Virus record (IMG/VR): IMGVR_UViG_3300030118_001776
Coordinates: 1-40,141 of that record
DNA: 40,141 nucleotides
Origin: a virus
Direction: 5' to 3' (one strand)
Shown here one piece after another: positions 1 to 6,730 of the stretch (position 1 is the first letter of the stretch; each line of letters opens with the position of its first letter). The notes beneath the pieces were generated by a model. It ran no database searches. It saw only the letters and a program-made list of their open reading frames with translations, and was not told where the DNA came from. A program made the translations under genes and the position numbers.

Positions 1-15
1 TCATACACGGAAGGC

Positions 16-110
16 GCGCGGCTTTTGTGGATCATAAAAGAAATATGCGCGGCTTTAGTAAAGCATAAGAAAAACCGCCGGCGGCTCTGGGCGGATACGC
101 GCGGCGGCTT
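16..110. repeat. G+C-rich end with GCGCGGCTT repeats
   Basis: GCGCGGCTTT occurs at 16-25 and 47-56, and a longer variant, GCGCGGCGGCTT, at 99-110. This stretch lies downstream of the last minus-strand gene and has no credible reading frame; the longest open stretch is about 17 codons. The local composition is far more G+C-rich than the rest of the window. It could be a module boundary, part of a terminator or a protein-binding array; the sequence does not decide. Confidence 0.4.
70..94 (-). terminator. Probable rho-independent terminator
   Basis: On the minus strand CCGCC (90-94) can pair with GGCGG (75-79) across a 10-base loop, followed directly by five T (70-74). An alternative longer-loop pairing uses 103-108. 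It lies about 60 bases beyond the stop of the last leftward gene, where an operon terminator would be expected. Confidence 0.5.
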
Positions 111-156
111 CTCTCTAGTACGTATAAGCTAACAAAGGGCAAATGAATTGCTTATA

Positions 157-690
157 CTATAAATTTCTTTGCTTCAAAATATATCCTTTGTCTGATTCTT
201 TAAAGTCCCCGCGAACGTCTACAAATAGCCGGCTAGATAAGTTATATATTACGTGAAATCTCATATCCATGCCTGCGCCTGTTACTTTTATAACAGGTTC
301 ACCATAACTATTTTGTGGCGCGTCCTTGCCTTCTAATATCTGACTAACAAGATTAGTTATATTATATATTTCTGGCGGTTGTGATAAACGGCGCTTTGAA
401 TCAATAGCAAAAAAAGATATTTGCCGATTCATTCCGTTAGCGCTTACACGTCTAACAAGCGCATAAATACAGACTGTTTCACTCTTTATAGATTCTAAAG
501 CGCTTTTAAATATTTGCCCTTCTTTGTTGTTCTCTATATGCTCGGCTAGTGTTATTCCGTTATATTCGAATTGCTTTGTATCTTCATTATATTCATCAAC
601 ATCAAAGAAAAAACCATACAAAATATTAAATAAATTTATCTTGGCTTTTTCTTGTGTTGTTTGTTTTACTGTCATTTTTTTTGTTTTCAT
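157..690 (-). CDS. Hypothetical protein, 177 aa
   Basis: I do not recognise this protein. It is soluble, with a Lys/Thr-rich N-terminus (about residues 1-18), an acidic stretch near 30-45, and mixed alpha/beta character after that; there is no signal peptide, membrane segment or Cys cluster. It is the last leftward gene before the hairpin at 70-94. Its ATG sits inside the 3' end of the upstream 80-residue gene (ATGA overlap), which implies translational coupling. The DNA is richer in GCGC than the rest of the window, so this gene may have a different history from the virion genes. Confidence 0.7.
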   Translation of the reverse strand: MKTKKMTVKQTTQEKAKINLFNILYGFFFDVDEYNEDTKQFEYNGITLAEHIENNKEGQIFKSALESIKSETVCIYALVRRVSANGMNRQISFFAIDSKRRLSQPPEIYNITNLVSQILEGKDAPQNSYGEPVIKVTGAGMDMRFHVIYNLSSRLFVDVRGDFKESDKGYILKQRNL

Positions 691-929
691 TGTATCCCCT
701 TCAAATGTAGTTTAAATAATCTTTTGGCTTCTTGTATTCCATAACCCATATAAACCATTTTTGTTGTAAAATCGTTTGCGTCATGCAATATAAAAGCGCC
801 GTTAACTTTGTTTTTATATACACTAATATTTTTAGTGCTTGATTTTTCCAGATATTCCGGATATTCCCAAAACGTCAAATTATCTCCTTCCTTTTTATTA
901 AGTTTAGAATAAAACTCATTCAAGGTCAA
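687..929 (-). CDS. Hypothetical protein, 80 aa (TTG start)
   Basis: Unrecognised small protein. The frame opens at TTG (929), because no ATG lies near the 5' end and the next Met is deep in the protein. Charged N-terminal third with a Trp/Tyr patch, then a beta-like stretch and an amphipathic basic C-terminus. It overlaps the downstream 177-residue gene by ATGA and the small membrane-peptide frame upstream by 14 bases. A purine-rich AGGGG lies about 14 bases before the start, which is distant, so the exact start is uncertain. Confidence 0.6.
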   Translation of the reverse strand: MTLNEFYSKLNKKEGDNLTFWEYPEYLEKSSTKNISVYKNKVNGAFILHDANDFTTKMVYMGYGIQEAKRLFKLHLKGIQ

Positions 930-1014
930 GGATATATTTTATCCCCTGCCATATAAAAGCTATTAACAAAATAAAGCCGCTGATTAATGATAATGTTATA
1001 AATATATTTTTCAT
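916..1014 (-). CDS. Possible 32-aa membrane peptide
   Basis: Starts MKNIFITLSLISGF and continues with a hydrophobic run of about 18 residues ending in IWQGIKYILDLE. It would be a single-pass peptide. Its ATG overlaps the stop of the 26-codon frame upstream (ATGA), with GGAAG a few bases before it. Small size makes it uncertain; support is the coupling pattern seen throughout the window and the clean membrane-segment profile. Confidence 0.4.
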   Translation of the reverse strand: MKNIFITLSLISGFILLIAFIWQGIKYILDLE

Positions 1015-1091
1015 TGCTTCCGGGCTTCTCTTCTCTTCTTTATCTCATCTAGATTCTTTTTATATTGTTGATATTGTTTTAATTTATACAT
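1011..1091 (-). CDS. Possible 26-aa basic micro-ORF
   Basis: Encodes MYKLKQYQQYKKN followed by a Lys/Arg/Glu-rich helix-like tail. Its TGA overlaps the ATG of the next frame. No ribosome site is visible, so this rests only on the overlap and biased composition. It could be untranslated leader. Confidence 0.25.
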   Translation of the reverse strand: MYKLKQYQQYKKNLDEIKKRREARKQ

Positions 1092-1151
1092 AATTAATTT
1101 TTAGATCTAACCAATAAAACCGCCGACTTTTGATAAGCATACGACTTTGAC

Positions 1152-1319
1152 TTAGTATCTCTCTAAATGTAAATACTTTGCCGCGCTAAATTCTACGCCG
1201 TTAACAGTCTTATCTTGTCCCTGTCCTCCTCCTTTTACTATCTTTATTGCTTCTTCTTCTGTCTCTGCTGTTACTTTATGTGTATAGGTAACAGTCTCAA
1301 ATACTAACCAGTTATCCAT
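1152..1319 (-). CDS. Hypothetical small protein, 55 aa
   Basis: Begins MDNWLVFETVTYTHKVTAET and runs on with acidic EEEAIKIV then a GGGQGQ turn. The beta-strand, helix, beta-strand pattern resembles small phage proteins in which a short helix follows a V-x-A-x-T-E-E-E-A motif, but I cannot name a family. The ATG overlaps the stop of the upstream 100-residue gene by 8 bases. The stop at 1152 is followed by about 60 bases without a clear frame. Confidence 0.6.
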   Translation of the reverse strand: MDNWLVFETVTYTHKVTAETEEEAIKIVKGGGQGQDKTVNGVEFSAAKYLHLERY

Positions 1320-1614
1320 ATACTGTTATATCCCTTCCATCGTGACTAACTTCTGTTACGTAGTAACAAAATCTATCTACAATTCCTACACCGCTAGTTA
1401 GATACGGCTTATCGTCTTCATCATAACGTTCAGTCCATACTGTATTAGGTTCAGCATGTGCCATCATTATGTCATAGTCTTCTTTATTTGTATCAAACCA
1501 GGTATATATCGGCGTACTATTTTTGTTGACGATTTGTCTTCCTTCTCCTGCCGCTTCTATAACACGTGGCTTATACTTCTTCTTCCATTGCTTGTATGTA
1601 ATTACTTCGTCCAT
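1312..1614 (-). CDS. Hypothetical protein, 100 aa
   Basis: Unrecognised. It begins MDEVITYKQWKKKYKPRV, and aromatic and acidic residues alternate through the middle (YTWFD, DYDIMM), with a beta-rich C-terminus ending ITVYG. No metal-binding or membrane motif. It overlaps the gene upstream by 13 bases and the 55-residue gene downstream by 8, so it is part of the coupled left-hand operon. Confidence 0.65.
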   Translation of the reverse strand: MDEVITYKQWKKKYKPRVIEAAGEGRQIVNKNSTPIYTWFDTNKEDYDIMMAHAEPNTVWTERYDEDDKPYLTSGVGIVDRFCYYVTEVSHDGRDITVYG

Positions 1615-1886
1615 GATTCGACTCCATCTTCTACAACTGTAGATAAACCTAGCTCTACACCTATACCTAAATCATTTAACCAAGATGTACATTCATTAAC
1701 AATACATTCTTTAATTACATCTACAATCGTATCCGCATTGTATCTTTTTTCTTTGTATATATATACACCTAAATCATCTTCTTCTATGCTATGTGCTTCC
1801 ATAAAATCATTGTCAAGATTATTAACATCGATACTAAATTCTACAGTGCCTTTGTAAGTTAATAATTTTTCTTCATTTTTTGGCAT
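1602..1886 (-). CDS. Hypothetical acidic protein, 94 aa
   Basis: I chose the ATG at 1886 (MPKNEEKLLTYKG) because GGAGG sits six bases upstream; a longer frame to 1928 lacks a ribosome site. Acidic protein with a beta-strand (TVEFSIDV), a helix (ADTIVDVIKECIVNECTSWL) and a C-terminal strand. The layout recalls small phage proteins of unknown role. The 5' end overlaps the upstream 58-residue gene. Confidence 0.65.
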   Translation of the reverse strand: MPKNEEKLLTYKGTVEFSIDVNNLDNDFMEAHSIEEDDLGVYIYKEKRYNADTIVDVIKECIVNECTSWLNDLGIGVELGLSTVVEDGVESWTK

Positions 1887-2049
1887 AGTTATCCTCCGTA
1901 TCATGTATTGGGCAATAACACTGGTCAAATATTGTACCTTCCTGGCATACTAACTCACTGTCATACTTTATAGGATAATCATTATCCATTAAGAATCGCA
2001 TGAAGCGTTCTGTCATAGAGTGTATAAACTGTAGTAGTCTATCTCTCAT
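1873..2049 (-). CDS. Small Cys/His protein, 58 aa
   Basis: Starts MRDRLLQFIHSMTERFMRF, a basic amphipathic helix, followed by an acidic stretch and C35, C44, C46 and H49, which could bind one zinc ion. Its ATG lies inside the end of the upstream 69-residue gene (11-base overlap) and AAGGAG lies just before it. It ends inside the 5' end of the 94-residue gene. Unrecognised; the zinc suggestion comes only from residue spacing. Confidence 0.55.
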   Translation of the reverse strand: MRDRLLQFIHSMTERFMRFLMDNDYPIKYDSELVCQEGTIFDQCYCPIHDTEDNYAKK

Positions 2050-2248
2050 CGTTCTTCTCCTTCCGTAAGTTAAAGTTTATATCTTCAACTATATCTATAT
2101 GTGATTTTAAATGTTGCTTCTCTGTTTGTAAAGCTCTTATCTTTTCTTCGATGTACAATCTCTTGTTATATTGTGATGTACCGTAACCAAAAAAGAATCC
2201 AAGTATAAAACTAAACAGACTTCCTACTGCTGTTAATGGATCTAGCAT
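2039..2248 (-). CDS. Membrane-anchored coiled-coil protein, 69 aa
   Basis: One N-terminal hydrophobic segment (about residues 5-22, AVGSLFSFILGFFFG), then a charged helix of about 45 residues with heptad-like spacing (IEEKIRALQTEKQHLKSHI). It looks like a small single-pass protein with a cytoplasmic coiled coil, the shape of a spanin-like or membrane-scaffold protein, but its place among replication-type genes gives no support for lysis. Starts directly at the stop of the clamp-like gene. Confidence 0.6.
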   Translation of the reverse strand: MLDPLTAVGSLFSFILGFFFGYGTSQYNKRLYIEEKIRALQTEKQHLKSHIDIVEDINFNLRKEKNDER

Positions 2249-3115
2249 TTATATCACGCCGATTTTAGTTTTATCATCACTACGTCCAGTCATTACAAAA
2301 GTCTCTATGCTTTGTACATTATCTTTACGTAGTATGTGTTTGGTAGCGCCGGATAAGTAGTTTTGCCATATATACCATTTATTCTTCATGTACTTCCAGT
2401 TCATACGGCTATCATACTTGCCAGTTTTATTTACGTCATAAACTTTGCATGCTCTCATAAGTACATGCGCTGTCATTGATAATACTTCTGGTACTTCTTC
2501 GTATATAGATAAGTCTTCGTCTGTCCATATCTTGTCAATTAACGTATTTACATTTAGGTCTTGTACTTGTATGTGTGGCTTCACATTAAATTGATTGTAA
2601 TAATTTTCACTGTTGTCACTATAGTCAAAATTAAAATTCATCATGTGCAATAGTTTGTAACCATCAGTCTCATGTAATGTTTCGTAATCAACTGGTCTTA
2701 TTACTCCATCTTCTAAATAATAATCTAATGATTCATTTGTATGATATGTCAAGTAGCATGTGCTATCTATCGTAGATTTTTTATGCTTTAGTATTTGTGT
2801 CAATACTAATTTTAACTGGTCGGCTCTTACAACTGCTATGTACTTATCATCATGCTGCTCTAGTCTAAGTTCTTGTTCAACGCCAGTTGGTCGCTTCCAT
2901 TGATAATACATTTCCGGCTTGTATATCTTACCGAATCTAACTCTATGTGCTATAAAAGAATCAGTTGCTTTTACTTCTAAGCTGTTACCTGGTCTCCATA
3001 TAAACACTAATTTATGTAATTGTTCACTTTGGATTCCTTGTGCAAACTCACATAAGTTTTTTAATACACGTAAATCGCATGTATCCATTTTTATTTTTAA
3101 CGTTGCTTGTCTCAT
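2249..3115 (-). CDS. Possible sliding-clamp-like protein, 288 aa
   Basis: Residues about 47-60 read GNSLEVKATDSFIAHRVRF, resembling the conserved LxLxATDxxxxxxx strand of the bacterial DNA polymerase III beta clamp, and about 93-108 (YIAVVRADQLKLVL) resembles the next strand-helix unit. The C-terminus (about 265-288) returns to beta strands with a T-G-R patch where clamps carry their last strand. At 288 residues it is shorter than a three-domain beta subunit (about 370), so it would be a reduced version. The middle (about 130-200) is acidic and aromatic and matches nothing I know. ATGA overlap with the next gene. Confidence 0.4.
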   Translation of the reverse strand: MRQATLKIKMDTCDLRVLKNLCEFAQGIQSEQLHKLVFIWRPGNSLEVKATDSFIAHRVRFGKIYKPEMYYQWKRPTGVEQELRLEQHDDKYIAVVRADQLKLVLTQILKHKKSTIDSTCYLTYHTNESLDYYLEDGVIRPVDYETLHETDGYKLLHMMNFNFDYSDNSENYYNQFNVKPHIQVQDLNVNTLIDKIWTDEDLSIYEEVPEVLSMTAHVLMRACKVYDVNKTGKYDSRMNWKYMKNKWYIWQNYLSGATKHILRKDNVQSIETFVMTGRSDDKTKIGVI

Positions 3116-3327
3116 ACTTCGTTATCCGTCCCTCCTAATTTATTTATTTCTTTTAACAAAAATACAAACGCTCTTTGTATGCTGCTAAAAGAAAATATCT
3201 CATCACTGTTAGTGCATAGTCCTTGCTTCTCCCAATCTATTAATTGGTTCTCTGCTTCGCTAATTGTTTTACACCTGGTATAACCAACGCTGTTACCTTC
3301 GTATGATTTAATTAGTACAATTTTCAT
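3112..3327 (-). CDS. Hypothetical protein, 71 aa
   Basis: Unrecognised. A beta-strand start (MKIVLIKSYEGNSVGYTRC), then a helix (ISEAENQLIDWEKQG) and a second helix near the end. A strong AAAGGAGATAAC leader precedes the ATG. It overlaps the gene before it by 20 bases and the clamp-like gene after it by ATGA. Confidence 0.65.
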   Translation of the reverse strand: MKIVLIKSYEGNSVGYTRCKTISEAENQLIDWEKQGLCTNSDEIFSFSSIQRAFVFLLKEINKLGGTDNEV

Positions 3328-3505
3328 TTGTTATCTCCTTTATTTTTTCAATCGAAAATTGCAATCCTGCATAAAAACCTATTTCCCAACTCTCATTGTC
3401 AGTTTCCATCGCATTAGAAATAAATTTATTATCTGGATAATTTTCTTCCCAATATTTTTCACTGTGTTGTTGTCTATCATGTAACGCTTCTATTACTTGA
3501 TTCAT
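3308..3505 (-). CDS. Hypothetical protein, 65 aa
   Basis: Helical, charged small protein; the part NESWEIGFYAGLQFSIEKI resembles the helical ends of many small phage proteins of unknown role. Starts by TAATG overlap with the 73-residue gene. No motif that assigns a function. Confidence 0.65.
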   Translation of the reverse strand: MNQVIEALHDRQQHSEKYWEENYPDNKFISNAMETDNESWEIGFYAGLQFSIEKIKEITNENCTN

Positions 3506-3726
3506 TATTTCTTGCCTTGTATCTGCATGATTTTTAAATACATATCATGCGGCTTAGTGTCTTCTGGTACTGGTACTAAGATTAATGTTTCACTACTACT
3601 ATTTATAATAGTTTGTCCTAGTCCGTTCTCGTCTACCCATTGGTGAATGTGGTCAAGTGCGCTATAAGTTTTTCCGCAATCATCTGTCACAATATCAATA
3701 GTTAGTCTCTCTATTAATTGATTCAT
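3505..3726 (-). CDS. Hypothetical protein, 73 aa
   Basis: Unrecognised. Two strands flank a helix, with ETLILVPVPEDTKPHDMYLK near the C-terminus. The ATG follows an excellent GGAAGGAGATAAC leader and is the first gene after a candidate promoter at 3755-3783, so a transcript may restart here. Confidence 0.65.
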   Translation of the reverse strand: MNQLIERLTIDIVTDDCGKTYSALDHIHQWVDENGLGQTIINSSSETLILVPVPEDTKPHDMYLKIMQIQGKK

Positions 3727-3754
3727 GTTATCTCCTTCCTAAAAGATATTTATT

Positions 3755-3783
3755 ATTTAACTACATAATGTAATTTAAGTCAA
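3755..3783 (-). promoter_or_regulatory. Candidate sigma-70 type promoter
   Basis: Minus-strand TTGACT (3778-3783), a 17-base spacer and TTAAAT (3755-3760). The -35 box overlaps the stop codon of the preceding gene. The AT-rich gap that follows leads into a strong ribosome site for the 73-residue gene. The -35 box matches 5 of 6 consensus bases and the -10 box 4 of 6. Confidence 0.45.
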
Positions 3784-3977
3784 GCATTCCATCTATTACG
3801 TTTTACTATTTGTTTACGTTCATCATCTGTCTTGCATGGTAACCCATCTACATGGTGCATAAATTTTTCCCGGCATACTAAACATGATTCGTGTCTGTTG
3901 TAGTCATACTCAACTATTGCCATCAAGCTCTGTAAAGTTAGTGCTGTACGTCTTCCAATCTTATCTATATCTGTCAT
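3780..3977 (-). CDS. Small Cys/His protein, 65 aa
   Basis: The start is set at the ATG at 3977, which overlaps the TGA of the nuclease gene (ATGA); a TTG further upstream would give five extra residues. The protein has a helical N-terminal half, then ESCLVCREKFMHHVDGLPC, whose C-x2-C, H-H and final C could bind zinc, and a basic C-terminus (KQIVKRNRWNA). This resembles small zinc-binding phage proteins often found beside replication genes. Function unknown. Confidence 0.6.
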   Translation of the reverse strand: MTDIDKIGRRTALTLQSLMAIVEYDYNRHESCLVCREKFMHHVDGLPCKTDDERKQIVKRNRWNA

Positions 3978-4351
3978 GGAAGCTGTGACCAAAATGGATC
4001 ATCGTAGAATTTATTACCGACTTTAGTCTCTACTATTTCTATAAAGGTATCTAGTGGTAAGCATACAATTATAGGTACGCCGTCAGGTTGTCTTCTTTGT
4101 CCGCCAGTTTTTACTAGCCGCTTCCATACTAACGCTGTAAAGTTCGACTTTGACTTCTTGATTGCCTTTGCTAACTCACGTGTAACATTTAGACTTTGCC
4201 TAGCTTTACACTCTACAAAAAACTCATTGCCATTCCAATGAAACAACACATCACCTTTGTCGTTCTTGCCACCTTCTGCGATACGTTGTCCATCTAACAT
4301 TTTTGCTACAAATGTTTCTAGCTTTGTACCCTGTTGTTTTTGTTTGCTCAT
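3974..4351 (-). CDS. PD-(D/E)XK nuclease, resolvase-like
   Basis: The core is KGDV (D34) followed by FFVECKAR (E47, K49), the D...ExK active site of the PD-(D/E)XK superfamily, with an N-terminal helix GTKLETFVAKML as in archaeal-type Holliday-junction resolvases. The length (125 aa) fits a single catalytic domain. It probably cuts branched DNA during replication or recombination; a VRR-NUC-type enzyme is the alternative. The ATG at 4351 is preferred to a GTG one codon upstream because AGGA is better spaced to it. TGATG overlap with the gene upstream, ATGA with the gene downstream. Confidence 0.65.
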   Translation of the reverse strand: MSKQKQQGTKLETFVAKMLDGQRIAEGGKNDKGDVLFHWNGNEFFVECKARQSLNVTRELAKAIKKSKSNFTALVWKRLVKTGGQRRQPDGVPIIVCLPLDTFIEIVETKVGNKFYDDPFWSQLP

Positions 4352-4788
4352 CACTCTTCCTTTTTAATTAATTTTCTCTCCTTCAATGCCTTTGGTGAGT
4401 TCAGCACACGTGCTACTGCTGATAAGTATGCGTGCATTTCACCACGATAAAACCTACCGTAGTCAAGTTGCACACCCCGTTGTACATATTGGTAAGAAAA
4501 CAAATCATTAAAATCTAATAGCAAGTCTATATAACCTACACCTTTACTTGTAACAATTTCGACTTTGACTCCGCCATAATGCGGACAATCTTTTGTAGGT
4601 ATGTTTGGTTCTAACTTTATAACATTTCTATATAGACTGTTGTGTTCTGTTGTATCACCAGGAAAAAAACCTATTCTATCTGCAGGTTCTATCTCTTCAC
4701 AATATGTAATAGCTTCTAAAATACCATCGGACATGTTAAGTAAATCCCATGCAGCTTGTCCGCCTTTAGTTTTTAGAACGTCCTTCAT
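4351..4788 (-). CDS. Hypothetical protein, 145 aa
   Basis: Not recognised. Residues about 70-90 (VKVEIVTSKGVGYIDLLLDF) form hydrophobic strands with an acidic pair, and the C-terminus is a basic helix (NSPKALKERKLIKKEE). The strand pattern plus its place beside a nuclease could suggest a RecB-like fold, but I do not see a complete D...ExK motif, so I leave it unassigned. ATGA overlap with the winged-helix gene upstream. Confidence 0.65.
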   Translation of the reverse strand: MKDVLKTKGGQAAWDLLNMSDGILEAITYCEEIEPADRIGFFPGDTTEHNSLYRNVIKLEPNIPTKDCPHYGGVKVEIVTSKGVGYIDLLLDFNDLFSYQYVQRGVQLDYGRFYRGEMHAYLSAVARVLNSPKALKERKLIKKEE

Positions 4789-5066
4789 ACATTTAATTCT
4801 AGTTGTATCGCATTGTCCAGTCTATTTATTAATTCTTGTTTTTTTTCTTGATCGTTGAGTTTATACATACACAAGTTCTTTGCTTTGTGATAGTGTCCAG
4901 GTATCTTACATGGTGTACCTTCGCCACCTAGTATGTAGTCTTCACCTAAGTCTTGTCGTATCTCTGATATACGATTACGTGCTGATACGCCTAGCTCATA
5001 CAGTTCTCCTGCACAATGCCATTCGTTGTCAGATAATATTTGTAGTATGTCATCTCGCATACTCAT
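4785..5066 (-). CDS. Winged-helix DNA-binding protein, 93 aa
   Basis: Residues 5-40 fit a helix-turn-helix: DILQILSDNEWHCAGEL, a turn, then the recognition helix ARNRISEIRQDLG. A beta wing follows (YILGGEGTPC ... CMYKL), with C and H residues that could stabilise it. Similar small winged-helix proteins are frequent in phage early regions and act as regulators or DNA-processing accessories. A strong AGGAAGGAGATACT leader precedes the ATG. The tail after residue 70 is a charged helix. Confidence 0.6.
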   Translation of the reverse strand: MSMRDDILQILSDNEWHCAGELYELGVSARNRISEIRQDLGEDYILGGEGTPCKIPGHYHKAKNLCMYKLNDQEKKQELINRLDNAIQLELNV

Positions 5067-5078
5067 AGTATCTCCTTC

Positions 5079-5384
5079 CTATAACTTATACCATTCGTAC
5101 TTCAAGCATAATTCACTTCCCATAGGTATGTCAACGACTGTGTATACAAAAAATAATCTACGGTCTTGTACTTTTTTTAGATTAGGTGTGTCGCTGTGAT
5201 TTATAAAACCACCTAAAGGTGTGCGCACAATCTCATCAACATGTGGATATTGGTCTAAGTCAACTTGTATGTGCGTTACACCTAAGTTAACACCTTTATC
5301 AATGTCAACTAATGTAAATAATCCGAGTCCATCTATCTTGCTTGGTTTTATTGTAAGGTAACTAGGTAATGGTTTATAGGTCAC
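5079..5384 (-). CDS. SET-domain protein, putative lysine methyltransferase
   Basis: All three hallmark blocks of a minimal SET domain are present: SKIDGLGLF (15-23), GGFINHSDTPN (58-68, the N-H-S element that contacts S-adenosylmethionine) and GSELCLKYEWY (89-99, the catalytic Tyr region). At 101 residues it is almost only the SET core, without pre- or post-SET cysteines. SET proteins transfer methyl groups to lysine side chains; small viral examples act on histones or host proteins. The target here is unknown. It starts at GTG, overlapping the stop of the 45-residue gene (GTGA). Confidence 0.75.
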   Translation of the reverse strand: MTYKPLPSYLTIKPSKIDGLGLFTLVDIDKGVNLGVTHIQVDLDQYPHVDEIVRTPLGGFINHSDTPNLKKVQDRRLFFVYTVVDIPMGSELCLKYEWYKL

Positions 5385-5518
5385 TTTGTAAGATCAAAGT
5401 CTTCGTCAGGATTATTATGTTTATTTATCATTACACCTAACACCATATTCTTAAACTCTTCTGATCCAACTTTTACTCCTGGACCATCAAACGGATTATC
5501 TTTTTTATTCTTCGCCAT
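5381..5518 (-). CDS. Hypothetical small protein, 45 aa
   Basis: Begins MAKNKKDNPFDGPGVKVG and ends DEDFDLTK. AGGAG sits nine bases before the ATG. Likely unstructured at both ends with one short helix (SEEFKNMVLGVMI). It is coupled to the SET gene by a GTGA junction, so the two may be made together. No family recognised. Confidence 0.6.
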   Translation of the reverse strand: MAKNKKDNPFDGPGVKVGSEEFKNMVLGVMINKHNNPDEDFDLTK

Positions 5519-5624
5519 CTACTATCTCCTGTCTTACATTAACTGGTATGTGCATAGGTGCGTCTTCAAAATCTATGTCAACAAACTCACCGCTGCTTGT
5601 AACTTGTACTACTACTGTAAACAT
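5505..5624 (-). CDS. Hypothetical small protein, 39 aa
   Basis: Begins MFTVVVQVTSSGEFVDIDF, a short beta hairpin followed by an acidic tail. AGGAG lies seven bases before the ATG, and the 3' end carries the ribosome site of the 45-residue gene downstream, so the overlap is functional. No family recognised. Confidence 0.55.
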   Translation of the reverse strand: MFTVVVQVTSSGEFVDIDFEDAPMHIPVNVRQEIVDGEE

Positions 5625-5669
5625 CAATCATCTCCTGCCCAGTTTGGATTACCTTTGTATATATGTTTT

Positions 5670-6449
5670 TTAGAACGGCGCTTCGTTTTCTTTGATTTCT
5701 TCAACGTCTTTTGCCTTTACTAACTCTGGCATATACCATTCTTCTGGTGCCTGTTGTTCTGCGTTAAAACTCTCCATATAGTAAGCACGTGGTTTACCAT
5801 CTTTGCCTGCTTTACAATCTCTGTTTTTACATTTCCAATCAGGATAACCTTGACTGATTTTACCAGTAGCTTTGTCCATTCTGTTGTCCCATAGTTCACT
5901 GTCACAACTTATACATCTTGGTTCTACTGTGCCTTTTGTAATTACTATTTTTTCTTCTATCTCTACACCTATTGTATCTAGCTTCTCTTGTACAGATTTA
6001 CCTTGTAAGTCTTGTTCAGTCACTGCACCTTCTAATTTTTTTTGTACGCTAGGTGGAGGACTGTAAGTATTGCTATTGCTAGTTTTACTTACAGTCTTGG
6101 TAACCTCAATGTTGCCACTTAGGTTCTCCACTTTTTGCATTTCTGTGACTGAAGGACGCTTCTTTGCAGCGTACTTCCAATTAGCTAAAGCTCTTCCTAT
6201 TGCAGATGTCTCACCGTTCTCGATCCATGATGTTTTGTTTGCGCCTACTGGACCATGTTGGTCTTGCGCTATGCCTGTAGCTACAGGATTATCGTCTGCA
6301 ATATCTTTGTATATCTCACATCTATGTATTGCATTCTTAAAATCTTCACTTACGTGTATTATTTTTGTATCAACTCTTCCGTTTGGATTGTCCTTCCAAA
6401 ACTTTTTAAGTCTATCTTCTACTTGATCGTACTCATCTTGCCATGCCAT
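5670..6449 (-). CDS. Putative ssDNA-annealing/recombination protein, 259 aa
   Basis: The block WIENGETSAIGRALANW (75-91) is the signature of phage single-strand annealing and Erf/Rad52-like recombination proteins. A Ser/Thr/Pro linker (about 118-135) follows, then a zinc-finger region with C179, C182, C207 and C212, and an acidic C-terminus ending ENEAPF. That tip resembles the acidic, Phe-ended tail by which bacterial SSB recruits partners. It probably binds ssDNA and anneals complementary strands during recombination-dependent replication. AGGAGATATATA leader; TAATG junction with the upstream gene. Confidence 0.6.
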   Translation of the reverse strand: MAWQDEYDQVEDRLKKFWKDNPNGRVDTKIIHVSEDFKNAIHRCEIYKDIADDNPVATGIAQDQHGPVGANKTSWIENGETSAIGRALANWKYAAKKRPSVTEMQKVENLSGNIEVTKTVSKTSNSNTYSPPPSVQKKLEGAVTEQDLQGKSVQEKLDTIGVEIEEKIVITKGTVEPRCISCDSELWDNRMDKATGKISQGYPDWKCKNRDCKAGKDGKPRAYYMESFNAEQQAPEEWYMPELVKAKDVEEIKENEAPF

Positions 6450-6727
6450 TATATATCTCCTTCTTCTCCTTTTGTTTTTAGTTCTTCTTTTAGTTCATCT
6501 GAAATTGGCTCTAATCCATTCTCTCTAATTGTTTCCTTTGCTATGTTCTCCATAGCTATCTTAACCATAGCATTGTAATCAGACACAAATTTTATTGTTA
6601 AGTTTTCTATTTTTTTTGGACTCTGCTTTTTCATTATATTATTTTGTACTACTTCCATGCCGCCACAAGCATTAGCCATAGATATAGCCCACTTCTTTAA
6701 CGCCTTTTGACTTGTAAATATGTTCAT
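6449..6727 (-). CDS. Hypothetical helical protein, 92 aa
   Basis: Nearly all-helical and rich in Lys, Asn and Glu, with an N-terminal helix (TSQKALKKWAISMANACGG) and a C-terminal acidic tail. It is coupled to the annealing-protein gene by TAATG, so it may be a partner or loader of that protein, but this is inferred only from position. Confidence 0.6.
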   Translation of the reverse strand: MNIFTSQKALKKWAISMANACGGMEVVQNNIMKKQSPKKIENLTIKFVSDYNAMVKIAMENIAKETIRENGLEPISDELKEELKTKGEEGDI

Positions 6728-6730
6728 GTG

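Noticed and set aside
4351-4788. RecB/Cas4-like nuclease
   Set aside because: Strands and a D-L-L-L-D-F pattern are suggestive, but no complete D...ExK motif or Cys cluster is present.
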